15,104 nucleotides of DNA from Tissierella_A sp964489715 (GCA_964489715.1 CAZBAK010000039.1:1-15104), one strand, 5' to 3'. Shown: positions 6,512-14,460, numbered from the stretch's first letter. Program-made: numbers and translations. The notes: generated by a model not told the origin, from the sequence alone.

Positions 6512-8209
6512 CTAGTCCCTATGAAGATCTTCACTCATATCCAGTATCTGTAATGCGATTTGTAGGTTCAATCTATCTTCATAATTATTTAAATCCATTC
6601 CTGTAATTTCTTTTATCCTCTGTAGTCTATATACCACAGTATTGTAATGTACAAACATATTTTCCGATATTTTCTTTAAATTACCTTCAAACTCAAAGTA
6701 GTTGTTTAAAGTCAGGATCAAGTCTGTACCTTTCTCTAAATCATAATTGACTAGGGTTTCTAGAACTTCTTTATAGAAGAGATTTAATTCTGGCTTTAAG
6801 CCTTCAAAGGATAAGATTTTATATATACCTAGATCTTCATAATATGAAATCTTGTCTTCCAATTTATTTGTCTGATATTTATTTACTCTTATGGCTTCTT
6901 TATTACTTACCCATATATCTTCAGATCTATCATAGTTTCTTCCAATTCCTATATGGATATAGTCATTGAAACCTTCATGTTCTGCATAATTTAGTATTTC
7001 CATACAAAAATCTTTAATGTTTCTTCTTACCTTAGATGGTTTTTCTTCTAGATTTGATCCAAATAAAATTACTACTCCGTCATTTCTAGTAGTGCTAATA
7101 ACATTATAGTTCCCATCCTTGCCAATTCTATCTATTATACTTAAGAGTCTGATTTTTAACTGGTTTATATAGTTTGGAATATTTATCTTGTACTTTTCAT
7201 GAATATCACTTTCTTTTATTCGTATTACTATTACTGAAAAGCTACTATTAATATCAAAGTCAAGATAAGATAATTTTTCCATAGCCTTTTTAACCCTATC
7301 TTCTTTACCTGAAAATAAGTCTTTTAAAAACTCAGTTTTTCCCTCAGTTTCTATCTCAAGCATGGTCATTTTTTTATGAATATCTAAGGCTATTATAGAA
7401 GTAGCTGACTCTATTACTTTTACTTCTGCAGGTGATATGCTTCTTTTATCTTCCCATATATATATGCGGCCGTATTCTATATTCTCCGAATAAATAGGTA
7501 TGCTAATTCTATTTACATTTTCTTCCTTTAGCTTATCTACACATTTCACATATGCATCCTTATAGGAATAATCTTCACCGGAATCTTTTCTTTTGTAATT
7601 ATCGCTTTTAACTGCATTTTCTATATCTGCCTTTTTATCAATATCACAAAAGGTAACACTGCTACCCATAATATACTCTTTAATCACAATAGCATTGCCA
7701 TCTAGATTTTCATGAATTACTGAGGCTATCTCTTTTAGACTTCCACCTTCAAGCATTACTTCTATTAAGCTGTTTTGTATATTGCTTATTCTATATAAAA
7801 TATTGGCATGAGCATCTACTATTTCTGTTAAACTTTCAGTAATAATAGTAGAATATGAAATATCATATGGAATTTCTATTAATGGAAATTCTAATAACTC
7901 AGCTTTTTCTAAGCTTGTTTTAGGGATCTCTTTGATATACCTTCTAGTCTTTATTCCTAATCCTGCTACTCCTTTTTTAGCTAAATCTGTTATTAGCTGG
8001 TCTAATACTCCAATATCATCTTTCATAGAGTATGCAGTAGTTAGAAGGAACTCTCCTTCTTCAACCCAATTTATAATGTCAGGAACTTCCATTACATTTA
8101 ACTTTGTAATATTCCTTTTTAAACCTTCACTTCCTGCTAAAACAACGGCATCTTTCATAGAATCGATTTCTAATAATTCTTTAACAGTTATCCCAGAGTA
8201 TCTATACAA
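6512..8209 (-). CDS. PucR-family transcriptional regulator
   Basis: About 565 residues with the standard PucR order: an N-terminal PurR-like ligand domain (ITVKELLEI from residue 5 to about 120), a middle degenerate GGDEF-like region, and a C-terminal helix-turn-helix of the PucR/CdaR type at about 505-555 (LKKISENMFVHYNTVVYRLQRI). PucR proteins typically activate purine or ureide catabolic genes in response to a pathway intermediate. Start choice: TTG at 8209-8207 sits 8 bases after AGGGAG; the upstream in-frame GTG at 8218 overlaps that site and is less likely. The gene is upstream of cyclase copy B on the same strand, so it likely controls the cyclase/permease/allFG block. The effector is unknown. 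Confidence 0.85.
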   Translation of the reverse strand: MYRYSGITVKELLEIDSMKDAVVLAGSEGLKRNITKLNVMEVPDIINWVEEGEFLLTTAYSMKDDIGVLDQLITDLAKKGVAGLGIKTRRYIKEIPKTSLEKAELLEFPLIEIPYDISYSTIITESLTEIVDAHANILYRISNIQNSLIEVMLEGGSLKEIASVIHENLDGNAIVIKEYIMGSSVTFCDIDKKADIENAVKSDNYKRKDSGEDYSYKDAYVKCVDKLKEENVNRISIPIYSENIEYGRIYIWEDKRSISPAEVKVIESATSIIALDIHKKMTMLEIETEGKTEFLKDLFSGKEDRVKKAMEKLSYLDFDINSSFSVIVIRIKESDIHEKYKINIPNYINQLKIRLLSIIDRIGKDGNYNVISTTRNDGVVILFGSNLEEKPSKVRRNIKDFCMEILNYAEHEGFNDYIHIGIGRNYDRSEDIWVSNKEAIRVNKYQTNKLEDKISYYEDLGIYKILSFEGLKPELNLFYKEVLETLVNYDLEKGTDLILTLNNYFEFEGNLKKISENMFVHYNTVVYRLQRIKEITGMDLNNYEDRLNLQIALQILDMSEDLHRD

Positions 8210-8285
8210 ATACTTCACTCCCTAACTAATCTGACATTCCACCAATAAAATGGACTGATTATAATTTTCAATCTTTTGCTCTATT

Positions 8286-8315
8286 ATTATACTTACCCAA
8301 AAGAATAATTTTAAA
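8286..8315 (-). promoter_or_regulatory. Probable pucR promoter
   Basis: On the minus strand, TTTAAA (8315-8310) and TATAAT (8291-8286) are 18 bases apart. The -10 is consensus and the -35 moderate. Transcription would start about 70 bases before the pucR TTG. A second TATAAT closer to the gene lacks a matching -35. Confidence 0.45.
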
Positions 8316-8404
8316 CCTTTTTTCTATATTTAATTCTTATGCACATTTTATCTGATTGAAAGTAAATTTTTTTAAAAGATAAAATTTTATAGATTTAAAA
8401 CAAG

Positions 8405-8444
8405 ATAAAACAAATGAACATAAAGTTATGTTCATTTGTTTTAT
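8405..8444 (-). terminator. Terminator of the codBA operon
   Basis: A 19-base-pair perfect stem (8405-8423 with 8426-8444) has an AA-rich turn and ends in TTGTTTTAT on the minus strand. It lies 46 bases after the codA stop and before the pucR promoter, separating the two transcription units. Confidence 0.65.
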
Positions 8445-8490
8445 AAAAAATTCTATTAGATTTTCAAGAAATTCTATAAACTTAAATCAA

Positions 8491-9726
8491 TTAAAATAAG
8501 GCTATCTTTTTAGCTGGTTCTGACTTAGCTATTAATTTTCCCTTGGTAAAGTTATATAAAACTTCCTTCTTTTCATTAAGTGCATTATAGAAGTTATCAG
8601 CATTAAGAACTATAAAGCTAGCTGGATTTCCTTCTTTGATTCCGTAGCTATCACCAAGATCAAGTGTAGTCGCTGCATTATGAGTAATGATCTTATAAGA
8701 ATTAAGTATTTCTTCATATCCTAGCATTTGACATACATGCAATCCCATGTGAAGAGCATCTCTCATATTTCCTTCTCCTAATGGATACCAAGGATCACGT
8801 ACATCATCATGACCAAATGATACATTTATACCATCTGCTAGAAGTTCTTTTACCCTTGTAACTCCCCTTCTCTTTGGATAAGTATCAAAACGTCCTTGAA
8901 GGTGGATATTTACTAAAGGATTTGCAATAAAGTTCATTTTACTCATCTTAAATATTCTAAATAACTTGTGTGCATATGCATTGTTATATGAATGCATTGC
9001 AGTTGTATGACTTGCTGTTACTTTACTTCCAAGGCCTGACTCATAAGCTCTTGTTGCAAGAGTTTCTACAAATCTAGATTGCTCGTCATCTATCTCATCG
9101 CAGTGAACATCTACCAGTTTATCATACTTTTCAGCTAATTCCATAATATAATTTATACTATCAACACCATATTCACGAGTAAATTCAAAATGAGGAATAG
9201 CACCTACTACATCTGCACCCATCTTTACAGCATTTTCCATTAACTCTTTCCCATTTGGAAAACTTAAAATTCCATCTTGTGGGAATGCCACAATCTGTAA
9301 GTTTACTTCATCTTTCAACTCTTCTTTTAGCTCTAAAAGTCCTTCCATTGCTATAAGTGTTGGATCTGTTACGTCCACATGAGTACGAACGTGACCTATT
9401 CCGTTTGATGCTTGTTTTCTTATAGTTTCTCTAGCTCTATCCATAACATCTTTTTTAGATAGCTTTTCTTTTCTTTCAGCCCAAAGAGCTATTCCTTCAA
9501 ACAATGTACCTGACATATTCCATCTTGGGTCCCCAGCAGTTAAAGTTGCATCTAGATGAACATGGGACTCTATAAATTGTGGTAAAACCATAGTTCCATC
9601 ACAATCTATTACTTCTACTCCTTCTGGAGCTTCAATGTTTGGGGCAATTTTTTCAAATTTCCCATCCTTAATAAGAATATCAGTTTTTTCACTTCCATTT
9701 TCAATAAACACATTTTTAATTAACAT
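8491..9726 (-). CDS. codA: Cytosine deaminase CodA
   Basis: A 411-residue amidohydrolase-superfamily protein closely matching E. coli CodA. Metal and substrate residues are all visible: HVHLD (H55, H57), FPQDG (Q150), HCDEIDDE (H208, E211), SHTTAMHSY (H240), LQGRFDTYPKRRG (276-288) and GHDDVRDPWYPLG (D307, D308). It hydrolyses cytosine to uracil and ammonia in the cytoplasm. Some CodA enzymes also deaminate creatinine to N-methylhydantoin, so a dual role cannot be excluded. The ATG lies inside the codB 3' end (11-base overlap) with GGAGGAG upstream, which indicates translational coupling. Last gene of codB-codA, followed by a strong stem-loop. Confidence 0.95.
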   Translation of the reverse strand: MLIKNVFIENGSEKTDILIKDGKFEKIAPNIEAPEGVEVIDCDGTMVLPQFIESHVHLDATLTAGDPRWNMSGTLFEGIALWAERKEKLSKKDVMDRARETIRKQASNGIGHVRTHVDVTDPTLIAMEGLLELKEELKDEVNLQIVAFPQDGILSFPNGKELMENAVKMGADVVGAIPHFEFTREYGVDSINYIMELAEKYDKLVDVHCDEIDDEQSRFVETLATRAYESGLGSKVTASHTTAMHSYNNAYAHKLFRIFKMSKMNFIANPLVNIHLQGRFDTYPKRRGVTRVKELLADGINVSFGHDDVRDPWYPLGEGNMRDALHMGLHVCQMLGYEEILNSYKIITHNAATTLDLGDSYGIKEGNPASFIVLNADNFYNALNEKKEVLYNFTKGKLIAKSEPAKKIALF

Positions 9727-10975
9727 TATTTACTCCTCCTTCTTTTTTAGTAACTAATTCATATACTACATATACTACTGCAGATACTACTAGAGAGTTC
9801 ACTGGTGGAATTCCCCAACTAACAAAAATACCTACCAGAGATCCTATTACAACTGCTAGTATTGCTCCAATATTGATTGTTGGTAATTGATACTCCTCAT
9901 TGTTATACATCTCTTTGTTCATAAAATAATGAATAATAATAACAACCCCAACAGGTGGAATCATTCCTCCTAATATAGTTAAGTATGTTACAAAGTTATT
10001 ATATAGCCATATTGCAGCTATGGTTCCAATTCCTCCGCCTACTAGTACCATAGGTTTCATTTGGATTTTAAGTATGTTTGCAAGCCCTAGACCTGCTGTG
10101 TATAGTGCATTGTTGTTTGTAGTCCAAATATTTAAACCAAGTACAAGTATAGCCGGTATCATAAGTCCCTGAGTAATTAAGATATCAAATATATCAGCAT
10201 TTCCTGTAACAGCTCCACCAACTGCTCCAAATATGAACATTATACTGTTACCAATAAAGAAAGCTATAACAGTTGCAGATACTGCGATTTTAGGTGTTTT
10301 AGAGAATCTAGTAAAGTTAGGAGTTGCTGTTCCCCCACTGATAAAGGTTCCTATTACTATAGATAGCGCTACTGCCATTGTTATTGGTGCTGAAGGCGTG
10401 TCTGAGAAAACGTTTGCGAATCCATTAACTTGATTGACTCCATAGTTTACTGAATAAATTCCAAGTATAGCTATAAGTGGTACAGCTATAGAACCTAAAA
10501 TAGCTAGAGCTTTGATTCCAAAATAAGCTGTTGCAGTCATTACTATTCCAGTGATCAATATTAATATTATTGGATTAATATTAAATATGGAAGCCACTGG
10601 TAAGGCAAACATTGCCACCCCTACTCCAAACCATCCAATTTGTGTAAAACTTATAAGTGCTGATGGTAAGTATGAACCCTTTGATCCAAAGGAATACCTA
10701 GCCAATAGGTCTAAAGTGAGTCCTGTAGCTTGCCCAATGTATCCTAGAACACCAGTATAAATACCTAAAAATGCATTACCTAAAGTCATAGCAACAAAAA
10801 ATGAAAGCATATTGAGTCCTATACCCAAGTTTCCTCCTGCTGTCATACTAGGTGAAAAGAAGGTAAATCCTAACATTACAACAAGTACTGCAAAAAAACC
10901 TTGCCTACTTCCCTGATCTACTGCAGACAATGAATGTTCCGTATCTACTGATTTGTCCACTCTAATTTCACTCAT
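9716..10975 (-). CDS. codB: Cytosine permease CodB (NCS1 family)
   Basis: A 419-residue membrane protein with about 12 hydrophobic segments and a hydrophilic N-terminus, the usual CodB length. The N-terminal region QGSRQGFFAVLVVMLGFTFF, GNAFLGIYTGVLGYIGQATG and LNIWTTNNNALYTAGLGLAN are typical of NCS1 cytosine/purine carriers. It would import cytosine by cation symport for CodA. I chose ATG at 10975-10973, which is 8 bases after GGAGG; an in-frame TTG two codons upstream is too near the ribosome site. First gene of the codBA operon, behind a clear sigma-A promoter and a dyad operator in the divergent region with the LacI-type gene. Confidence 0.93.
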   Translation of the reverse strand: MSEIRVDKSVDTEHSLSAVDQGSRQGFFAVLVVMLGFTFFSPSMTAGGNLGIGLNMLSFFVAMTLGNAFLGIYTGVLGYIGQATGLTLDLLARYSFGSKGSYLPSALISFTQIGWFGVGVAMFALPVASIFNINPIILILITGIVMTATAYFGIKALAILGSIAVPLIAILGIYSVNYGVNQVNGFANVFSDTPSAPITMAVALSIVIGTFISGGTATPNFTRFSKTPKIAVSATVIAFFIGNSIMFIFGAVGGAVTGNADIFDILITQGLMIPAILVLGLNIWTTNNNALYTAGLGLANILKIQMKPMVLVGGGIGTIAAIWLYNNFVTYLTILGGMIPPVGVVIIIHYFMNKEMYNNEEYQLPTINIGAILAVVIGSLVGIFVSWGIPPVNSLVVSAVVYVVYELVTKKEGGVNNVN

Positions 10976-11004
10976 GATCAATTCCTCCTTAAATATATTT
11001 GGTT

Positions 11005-11020
11005 ATGTAACTAATTACAT
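11005..11020. promoter_or_regulatory. Operator candidate O1 at the codB promoter
   Basis: ATGTAACTAATTACAT contains TGTAA-N4-TTACA, a near-perfect dyad. It lies 14 bases downstream of the codB -10, near +8 to +23, a roadblock-type repressor position. It shares its half-sites with O2 at 11174-11187. Half-sites of this kind are typical for LacI-family proteins with a Val-Ala recognition pair, as encoded next door. Confidence 0.55.
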
Positions 11021-11034
11021 TTCCTATTGAATAA

Positions 11035-11063
11035 ACTATATCATCTTATTTATTATTTGTCCA
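11035..11063 (-). promoter_or_regulatory. codBA promoter
   Basis: On the minus strand, TGGACA (11063-11058) and TATAGT (11040-11035) are separated by exactly 17 bases, one mismatch each from the sigma-A consensus. The leader to the codB ATG is about 52 bases and contains operator O1. Confidence 0.65.
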
Positions 11064-11164
11064 GTATTTTCTCTATTTTTTAAAAAATAAGTAAAGCTAT
11101 GCCAGTACACCGGTTAGCCTTGATACTTTATTAATAATATTATATCTAGCCTATTATGTAATTA

Positions 11165-11170
11165 TATAAT
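11165..11170 (+). promoter_or_regulatory. Putative -10 of the lacI-type gene promoter
   Basis: TATAAT at the right distance from operator O2, about 95 bases before the GTG start. No strong -35 lies 17 bases upstream. An alternative is TTGATA (11120-11125) with TATCTA 17 bases later. A short GC-richer patch (11101-11119, containing ACCGGT) lies upstream and is unexplained. Confidence 0.35.
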
Positions 11171-11173
11171 TTT

Positions 11174-11187
11174 TGTAACCACTTACA
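11174..11187. promoter_or_regulatory. Operator candidate O2 near the lacI-type gene promoter
   Basis: TGTAACCACTTACA has the same TGTAA and TTACA half-sites with a four-base spacer as O1. It begins 4 bases after a TATAAT, so it would overlap the transcription start of the regulator gene and suits autorepression. Confidence 0.5.
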
Positions 11188-11264
11188 TATTTCAACTTTT
11201 CTTCTTGCTATTTCCATCTATTATTGTTATCCTAATCTTAAACAAACTAGAAGGAGGGAAGACT

Positions 11265-12278
11265 GTGAATATAAAAGAGATAGCTAAACTAGCTGGGGTT
11301 TCAGTAGCTACAATTTCCCGGGTCTTAAATCATCCAGATATTGTCCAGGAGAATACTAGAAAACATGTTTTGAAAATCATGGAAGAATATAATTATAAGC
11401 CTAATTGGTTTGCTCGCAGTCTTAATTTAGACAGTACAAATACCTTAGCTATAATGATACCTAATATAGAGGTTGAGATGTTTCAAAAAATAACTTCAGG
11501 TGTTGAACAAGTTGCTGACAAAAAGGGTTTTTCTATTTTACTCTGCAACACTCACAATAAAATAGAAAAAGAATTAGAATTTTTAAATATGATTATTACA
11601 AGAAAAGTCGATGGGATTATATTTGCAGGTTCTACTCTAGGAAAAGAGGATCTTTCATTATTAAATGATAATAAGATACCCTTTATATTTATTGGCAAAG
11701 ACAAGAGATTTGAAAATGAAAATTCTTGTTACATAAACTTTGAAGATAGTTCCTTTAAAATGACAAAACACTTGATTGAACTCAAGCACAGTAAGATTGA
11801 TTTGATTATGGATGAATCTTCTAATTCAAAAAGTAAATATATAATAGAAGGCTACGAAAATGCTATGAATTACTATGGAAGGGAGCCGGGAAATATACAT
11901 TTTTCTCCCAATAGTATAGAGGGAGGCTATCTAGCTACAAAGAGACTTATAGAACTAGACCAAGTTCCTAATGCTATCTTTGCATCCGATGATGAAATTG
12001 CCTTCGGTGTAATGAAAGCCGCCAGGGAAAAGAAAATAAGTATTCCATCAGAACTAGCTGTGGTTGGCTTTTCCAATTCTCCAATATGTACACTTGTAAT
12101 ACCTGAGTTGACAAGTGTAGACCAGCCTTCAAAAAAGCTAGGAATGGTAGCTGCTAGAATGTTATTTGATCTTATAGAAGATATAAAATTTTCAATAGAC
12201 AGCCCCCAGGAAGTACTACTACAATCTACAATTAAAATTAGACGATCTTGCGGTAACGAAAAATATATTTATGAATAA
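11265..12278 (+). CDS. LacI-family transcriptional regulator
   Basis: A 337-residue protein. It has an N-terminal LacI helix-turn-helix (IKEIAKLAGVSVATISRVLN, residues 3-22), a hinge helix around ARSLNLDST, and a periplasmic-binding-protein-like effector domain (LAIMIPNIE from about residue 61 to 330, including IFASDDEIAFGVMKA). The frame is open upstream to 11205, but GTG at 11265 follows AAGGAGGG with ideal spacing and gives the family N-terminus. Divergent from codBA and 24 bases before the DHODH-like gene, so it probably controls both units through the TGTAA-N4-TTACA sites. The effector is not predictable from sequence; a pyrimidine or pathway intermediate is a reasonable guess. Confidence 0.9.
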   Translation: MNIKEIAKLAGVSVATISRVLNHPDIVQENTRKHVLKIMEEYNYKPNWFARSLNLDSTNTLAIMIPNIEVEMFQKITSGVEQVADKKGFSILLCNTHNKIEKELEFLNMIITRKVDGIIFAGSTLGKEDLSLLNDNKIPFIFIGKDKRFENENSCYINFEDSSFKMTKHLIELKHSKIDLIMDESSNSKSKYIIEGYENAMNYYGREPGNIHFSPNSIEGGYLATKRLIELDQVPNAIFASDDEIAFGVMKAAREKKISIPSELAVVGFSNSPICTLVIPELTSVDQPSKKLGMVAARMLFDLIEDIKFSIDSPQEVLLQSTIKIRRSCGNEKYIYE

Positions 12279-12302
12279 TCAAAATATTTTAGGAGGGTTA
12301 AA

Positions 12303-13415
12303 ATGTCTTTAATTACTAATTTTTTAGGTTTAAATTTGAAAAATCCTATTATAGCAGCTTCTGGACCATGGTCTAGAGATGCAAAATCTATTCAAAAATC
12401 AATAGATGCTGGTGCTGGCGCTGTTATTACAGAAACAATAACTTTAGAAACTGGCAGCAATATATGTCCTAGACTATATAAGGATCATGATAAGCTTTTT
12501 AACATTATGCTTTATTCTACTTCTCCCTTGGAGCAATGGGAAGTAGAACTTGAAAAAATAGATAAAAAAGATAGTTTTCTTATTTGTAGCATTTGGGGTT
12601 CTTCACCTTCAGAACTTTCCTATATAGCCTCTAAGGTAGAAATAATGGGTGCTGATGCTATTGAAATAAGTATTTCTGCACCCATTGGGGCTAAAAGCGA
12701 AAAATTAATGTATTATCCTGATGATATCGGGGAATTTGTAAAGGCTGTTGTAGACTCAGTGGATATACCAGTTATGGTTAAGCTTTCCTATAACAATAGC
12801 TCCTATTCAGAAATTGTTAAGTCCATAAAGAATGCGGGAGCCTTAGGAATAAGTGCTATAGATAGTTTGAAATCCTTAAAGGGTGTAGATATAGAAAGTC
12901 AAGAGTCTATTATGCCAACCTATGGTGGCTATTCTGGAGAACATATAAGGCCCATATCTCTTGCTACCACCGCATCCTTAGCTCAACTAACAAGTTGTCA
13001 ACTCTCAGGTATTGGTGGCATATCTAATTTTAAACATGTTTTAGAATATATTATGCTAGGCTCAACTACAGTACAAATGGCTTCAGCTATACAGTTAAAT
13101 GGATATGGAATAATCAGTAAAACCCTCAAGGATTTAGAAACTTGGCTTGAAAATAGTCCCCACACCAGTATTTCTAGCTTGAGAGCTTCTGCTTTAAAGT
13201 CATTAAAGTCCTATGAGGATATTCCTGTCTTTGATTTAGTAGCAAGTGTAAAAGACAATTGTGACTTTAAGTCCTGTTCTATCTGCTACTCTGCCTGCAA
13301 TTACAATGCAATAATTGAAAAAAATGGCAAGCCTGTGATTATAGAAGAATTATGTACAGCTTGCGGACTCTGTACTGAAATCTGTCCAGAATGTTTTGAA
13401 TTGATTTGGAAATAA
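12303..13415 (+). CDS. DHODH/PreA-like flavoprotein with two ferredoxin-type Cys clusters, atypical active site
   Basis: A 370-residue protein with an FMN-binding TIM barrel like dihydroorotate dehydrogenase or dihydropyrimidine dehydrogenase subunit PreA (1-312), followed by a ferredoxin domain. Barrel features: NPIIAASGP (14-22), VMVKLS (157-162, conserved Lys160), GGYSGEHIRPISL (208-220) and GIGGISNFKHVLEYIMLGS (236-254, phosphate site). The second cluster is a classical CxxCxxCxxxCP (351, 354, 357, 361); the first is C-x4-C-x2-C-x3-C (320, 325, 328, 332). The usual substrate Lys of the TKT motif is Glu44, the NxSCP catalytic Cys is Ala126, and the Asn of the INT motif is Asp187. Uracil reduction to dihydrouracil is therefore uncertain. 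Good AGGAGGG site, co-transcribed with the lacI-type gene. No PreT partner is nearby. Confidence 0.82.
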   Translation: MSLITNFLGLNLKNPIIAASGPWSRDAKSIQKSIDAGAGAVITETITLETGSNICPRLYKDHDKLFNIMLYSTSPLEQWEVELEKIDKKDSFLICSIWGSSPSELSYIASKVEIMGADAIEISISAPIGAKSEKLMYYPDDIGEFVKAVVDSVDIPVMVKLSYNNSSYSEIVKSIKNAGALGISAIDSLKSLKGVDIESQESIMPTYGGYSGEHIRPISLATTASLAQLTSCQLSGIGGISNFKHVLEYIMLGSTTVQMASAIQLNGYGIISKTLKDLETWLENSPHTSISSLRASALKSLKSYEDIPVFDLVASVKDNCDFKSCSICYSACNYNAIIEKNGKPVIIEELCTACGLCTEICPECFELIWK

Positions 13416-13421
13416 GACTTT

Positions 13422-13471
13422 AAACTATAGATAAGGAGGGATTAGCCCTAATCCCTCCTTATCTATAGTTT
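13422..13471. terminator. Bidirectional terminator between convergent genes
   Basis: Perfect 24-base arms (13422-13445 and 13448-13471) around a two-base centre are followed by a T-run on plus and an A-run-derived T tract on minus. It serves the DHODH-like gene on plus and the DUF2877 gene on minus, and it covers the stop codon and last codons of the latter. Confidence 0.85.
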
Positions 13472-14398
13472 TTTTATTGAATTTTCATTTAAAAGTATGT
13501 AGCTTCCTACATAGATACCACACAATATATCTGTTCCAGATGAATTGCCAAATTCTATAACTTTAGCCATAAGTTCTTCTATTTTACCTTTGTTGGCCTT
13601 TCCTGTTAAAGATACCATAAAACCCCTGATATCTTCATTTACTTCTCCTATAGAGGATAATTTTAGCATCTCTTCACTAACCAGTGTTGTCATTCCATCT
13701 ATATCATCTACTATTTCCTCGTTTAGTTTATAAGCATCTTCCCTATCCAAGCCTAGCAAATAACTTATATAGAGATTAGAGGTCATCATCCCAGATAAAA
13801 AATCATCCATTGAAGGAGTTAATCCAGGACCAAAACCTATTATCTTTTTTGAAAAATTATTTATTTCAGCCTTCTCCCTATCCTTAAAATATTTTAAAAA
13901 AGTAATAAACCTATCTTTTATAAATAAATGAGCTTTATCTTCTGTTTTCTTCTCCTCTAAATCAAATAGATTTTCAGGCAAAAATTCCATTAAAGGAAAT
14001 ATACCATTTTTATTTCCCTTTTCTAATATAAAACTTTTAACCAATTTCATTTTTTCTACAAGGCTTTCAACTGAGTCAGTTTGGAAATCCAATTTAAGCC
14101 TATTATCCCATATTAAAGAGTTTTTATAGTTTACTTCTATTCCCATGGTTTTAAAAGATTCTCTCTTAAAAATACAGCTTTGATCAATTTTTATATGTAA
14201 ATTTTCAAAATCAATCTTCTCCTTTAATTTAATGGAATTAGGAGACATGGCTTTGTCATTTGTATATATTGGAATAAACCTTCCATCTTCACTGATAATA
14301 TTTATAGTGTTTTTAAATATAGAGTGAATTTTACCAGATCTTTCCTTTTCTTGTATCCATCTATATAGCTCCCTGCTTATTTCTAAAGCATATAACAT
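13463..14398 (-). CDS. allH: DUF2877 protein, AllH (YlbF)-like putative carbamoyltransferase subunit
   Basis: A 311-residue protein with the DUF2877 hallmarks IGFGPGLTPSMDDFLSGMM (187-205) and FGNSSGTDILCGIYVG (283-298). The N-terminal half (1-150) is weakly conserved. In E. coli, AllH works with AllF and AllG in oxamate carbamoyltransferase, and this is the only such gene in the window. It is separated from allFG by about 10 kb and by genes on the other strand, so it has its own promoter or leader. The start is ATG at 14398 behind GAGGTGGAG. A tandem 13-base repeat lies just upstream. The stop codon lies inside the bidirectional terminator stem. The family call is good; membership of the same complex as the distant allFG is inference. 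Confidence 0.82.
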   Translation of the reverse strand: MLYALEISRELYRWIQEKERSGKIHSIFKNTINIISEDGRFIPIYTNDKAMSPNSIKLKEKIDFENLHIKIDQSCIFKRESFKTMGIEVNYKNSLIWDNRLKLDFQTDSVESLVEKMKLVKSFILEKGNKNGIFPLMEFLPENLFDLEEKKTEDKAHLFIKDRFITFLKYFKDREKAEINNFSKKIIGFGPGLTPSMDDFLSGMMTSNLYISYLLGLDREDAYKLNEEIVDDIDGMTTLVSEEMLKLSSIGEVNEDIRGFMVSLTGKANKGKIEELMAKVIEFGNSSGTDILCGIYVGSYILLNENSIKKL

Positions 14399-14408
14399 TT
14401 CTCCACCT

Positions 14409-14434
14409 CAATTTAGTTCAACAATTTAGTCCAA
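14409..14434. repeat. Tandem 13-bp direct repeat in the allH leader
   Basis: CAATTTAGTTCAA (14409-14421) is followed directly by CAATTTAGTCCAA (14422-14434), one mismatch. The first unit ends 11 bases before the allH start codon. It may be a binding site for a protein that recognises direct repeats, or a chance slippage duplication. Confidence 0.6.
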
Positions 14435-14460
14435 CTTATTTATATCAATTTTATCATCAA

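Noticed and set aside
8216..8218. GTG as the pucR start
   Set aside because: It overlaps the AGGGAG ribosome site; the in-frame TTG three codons later has normal spacing.
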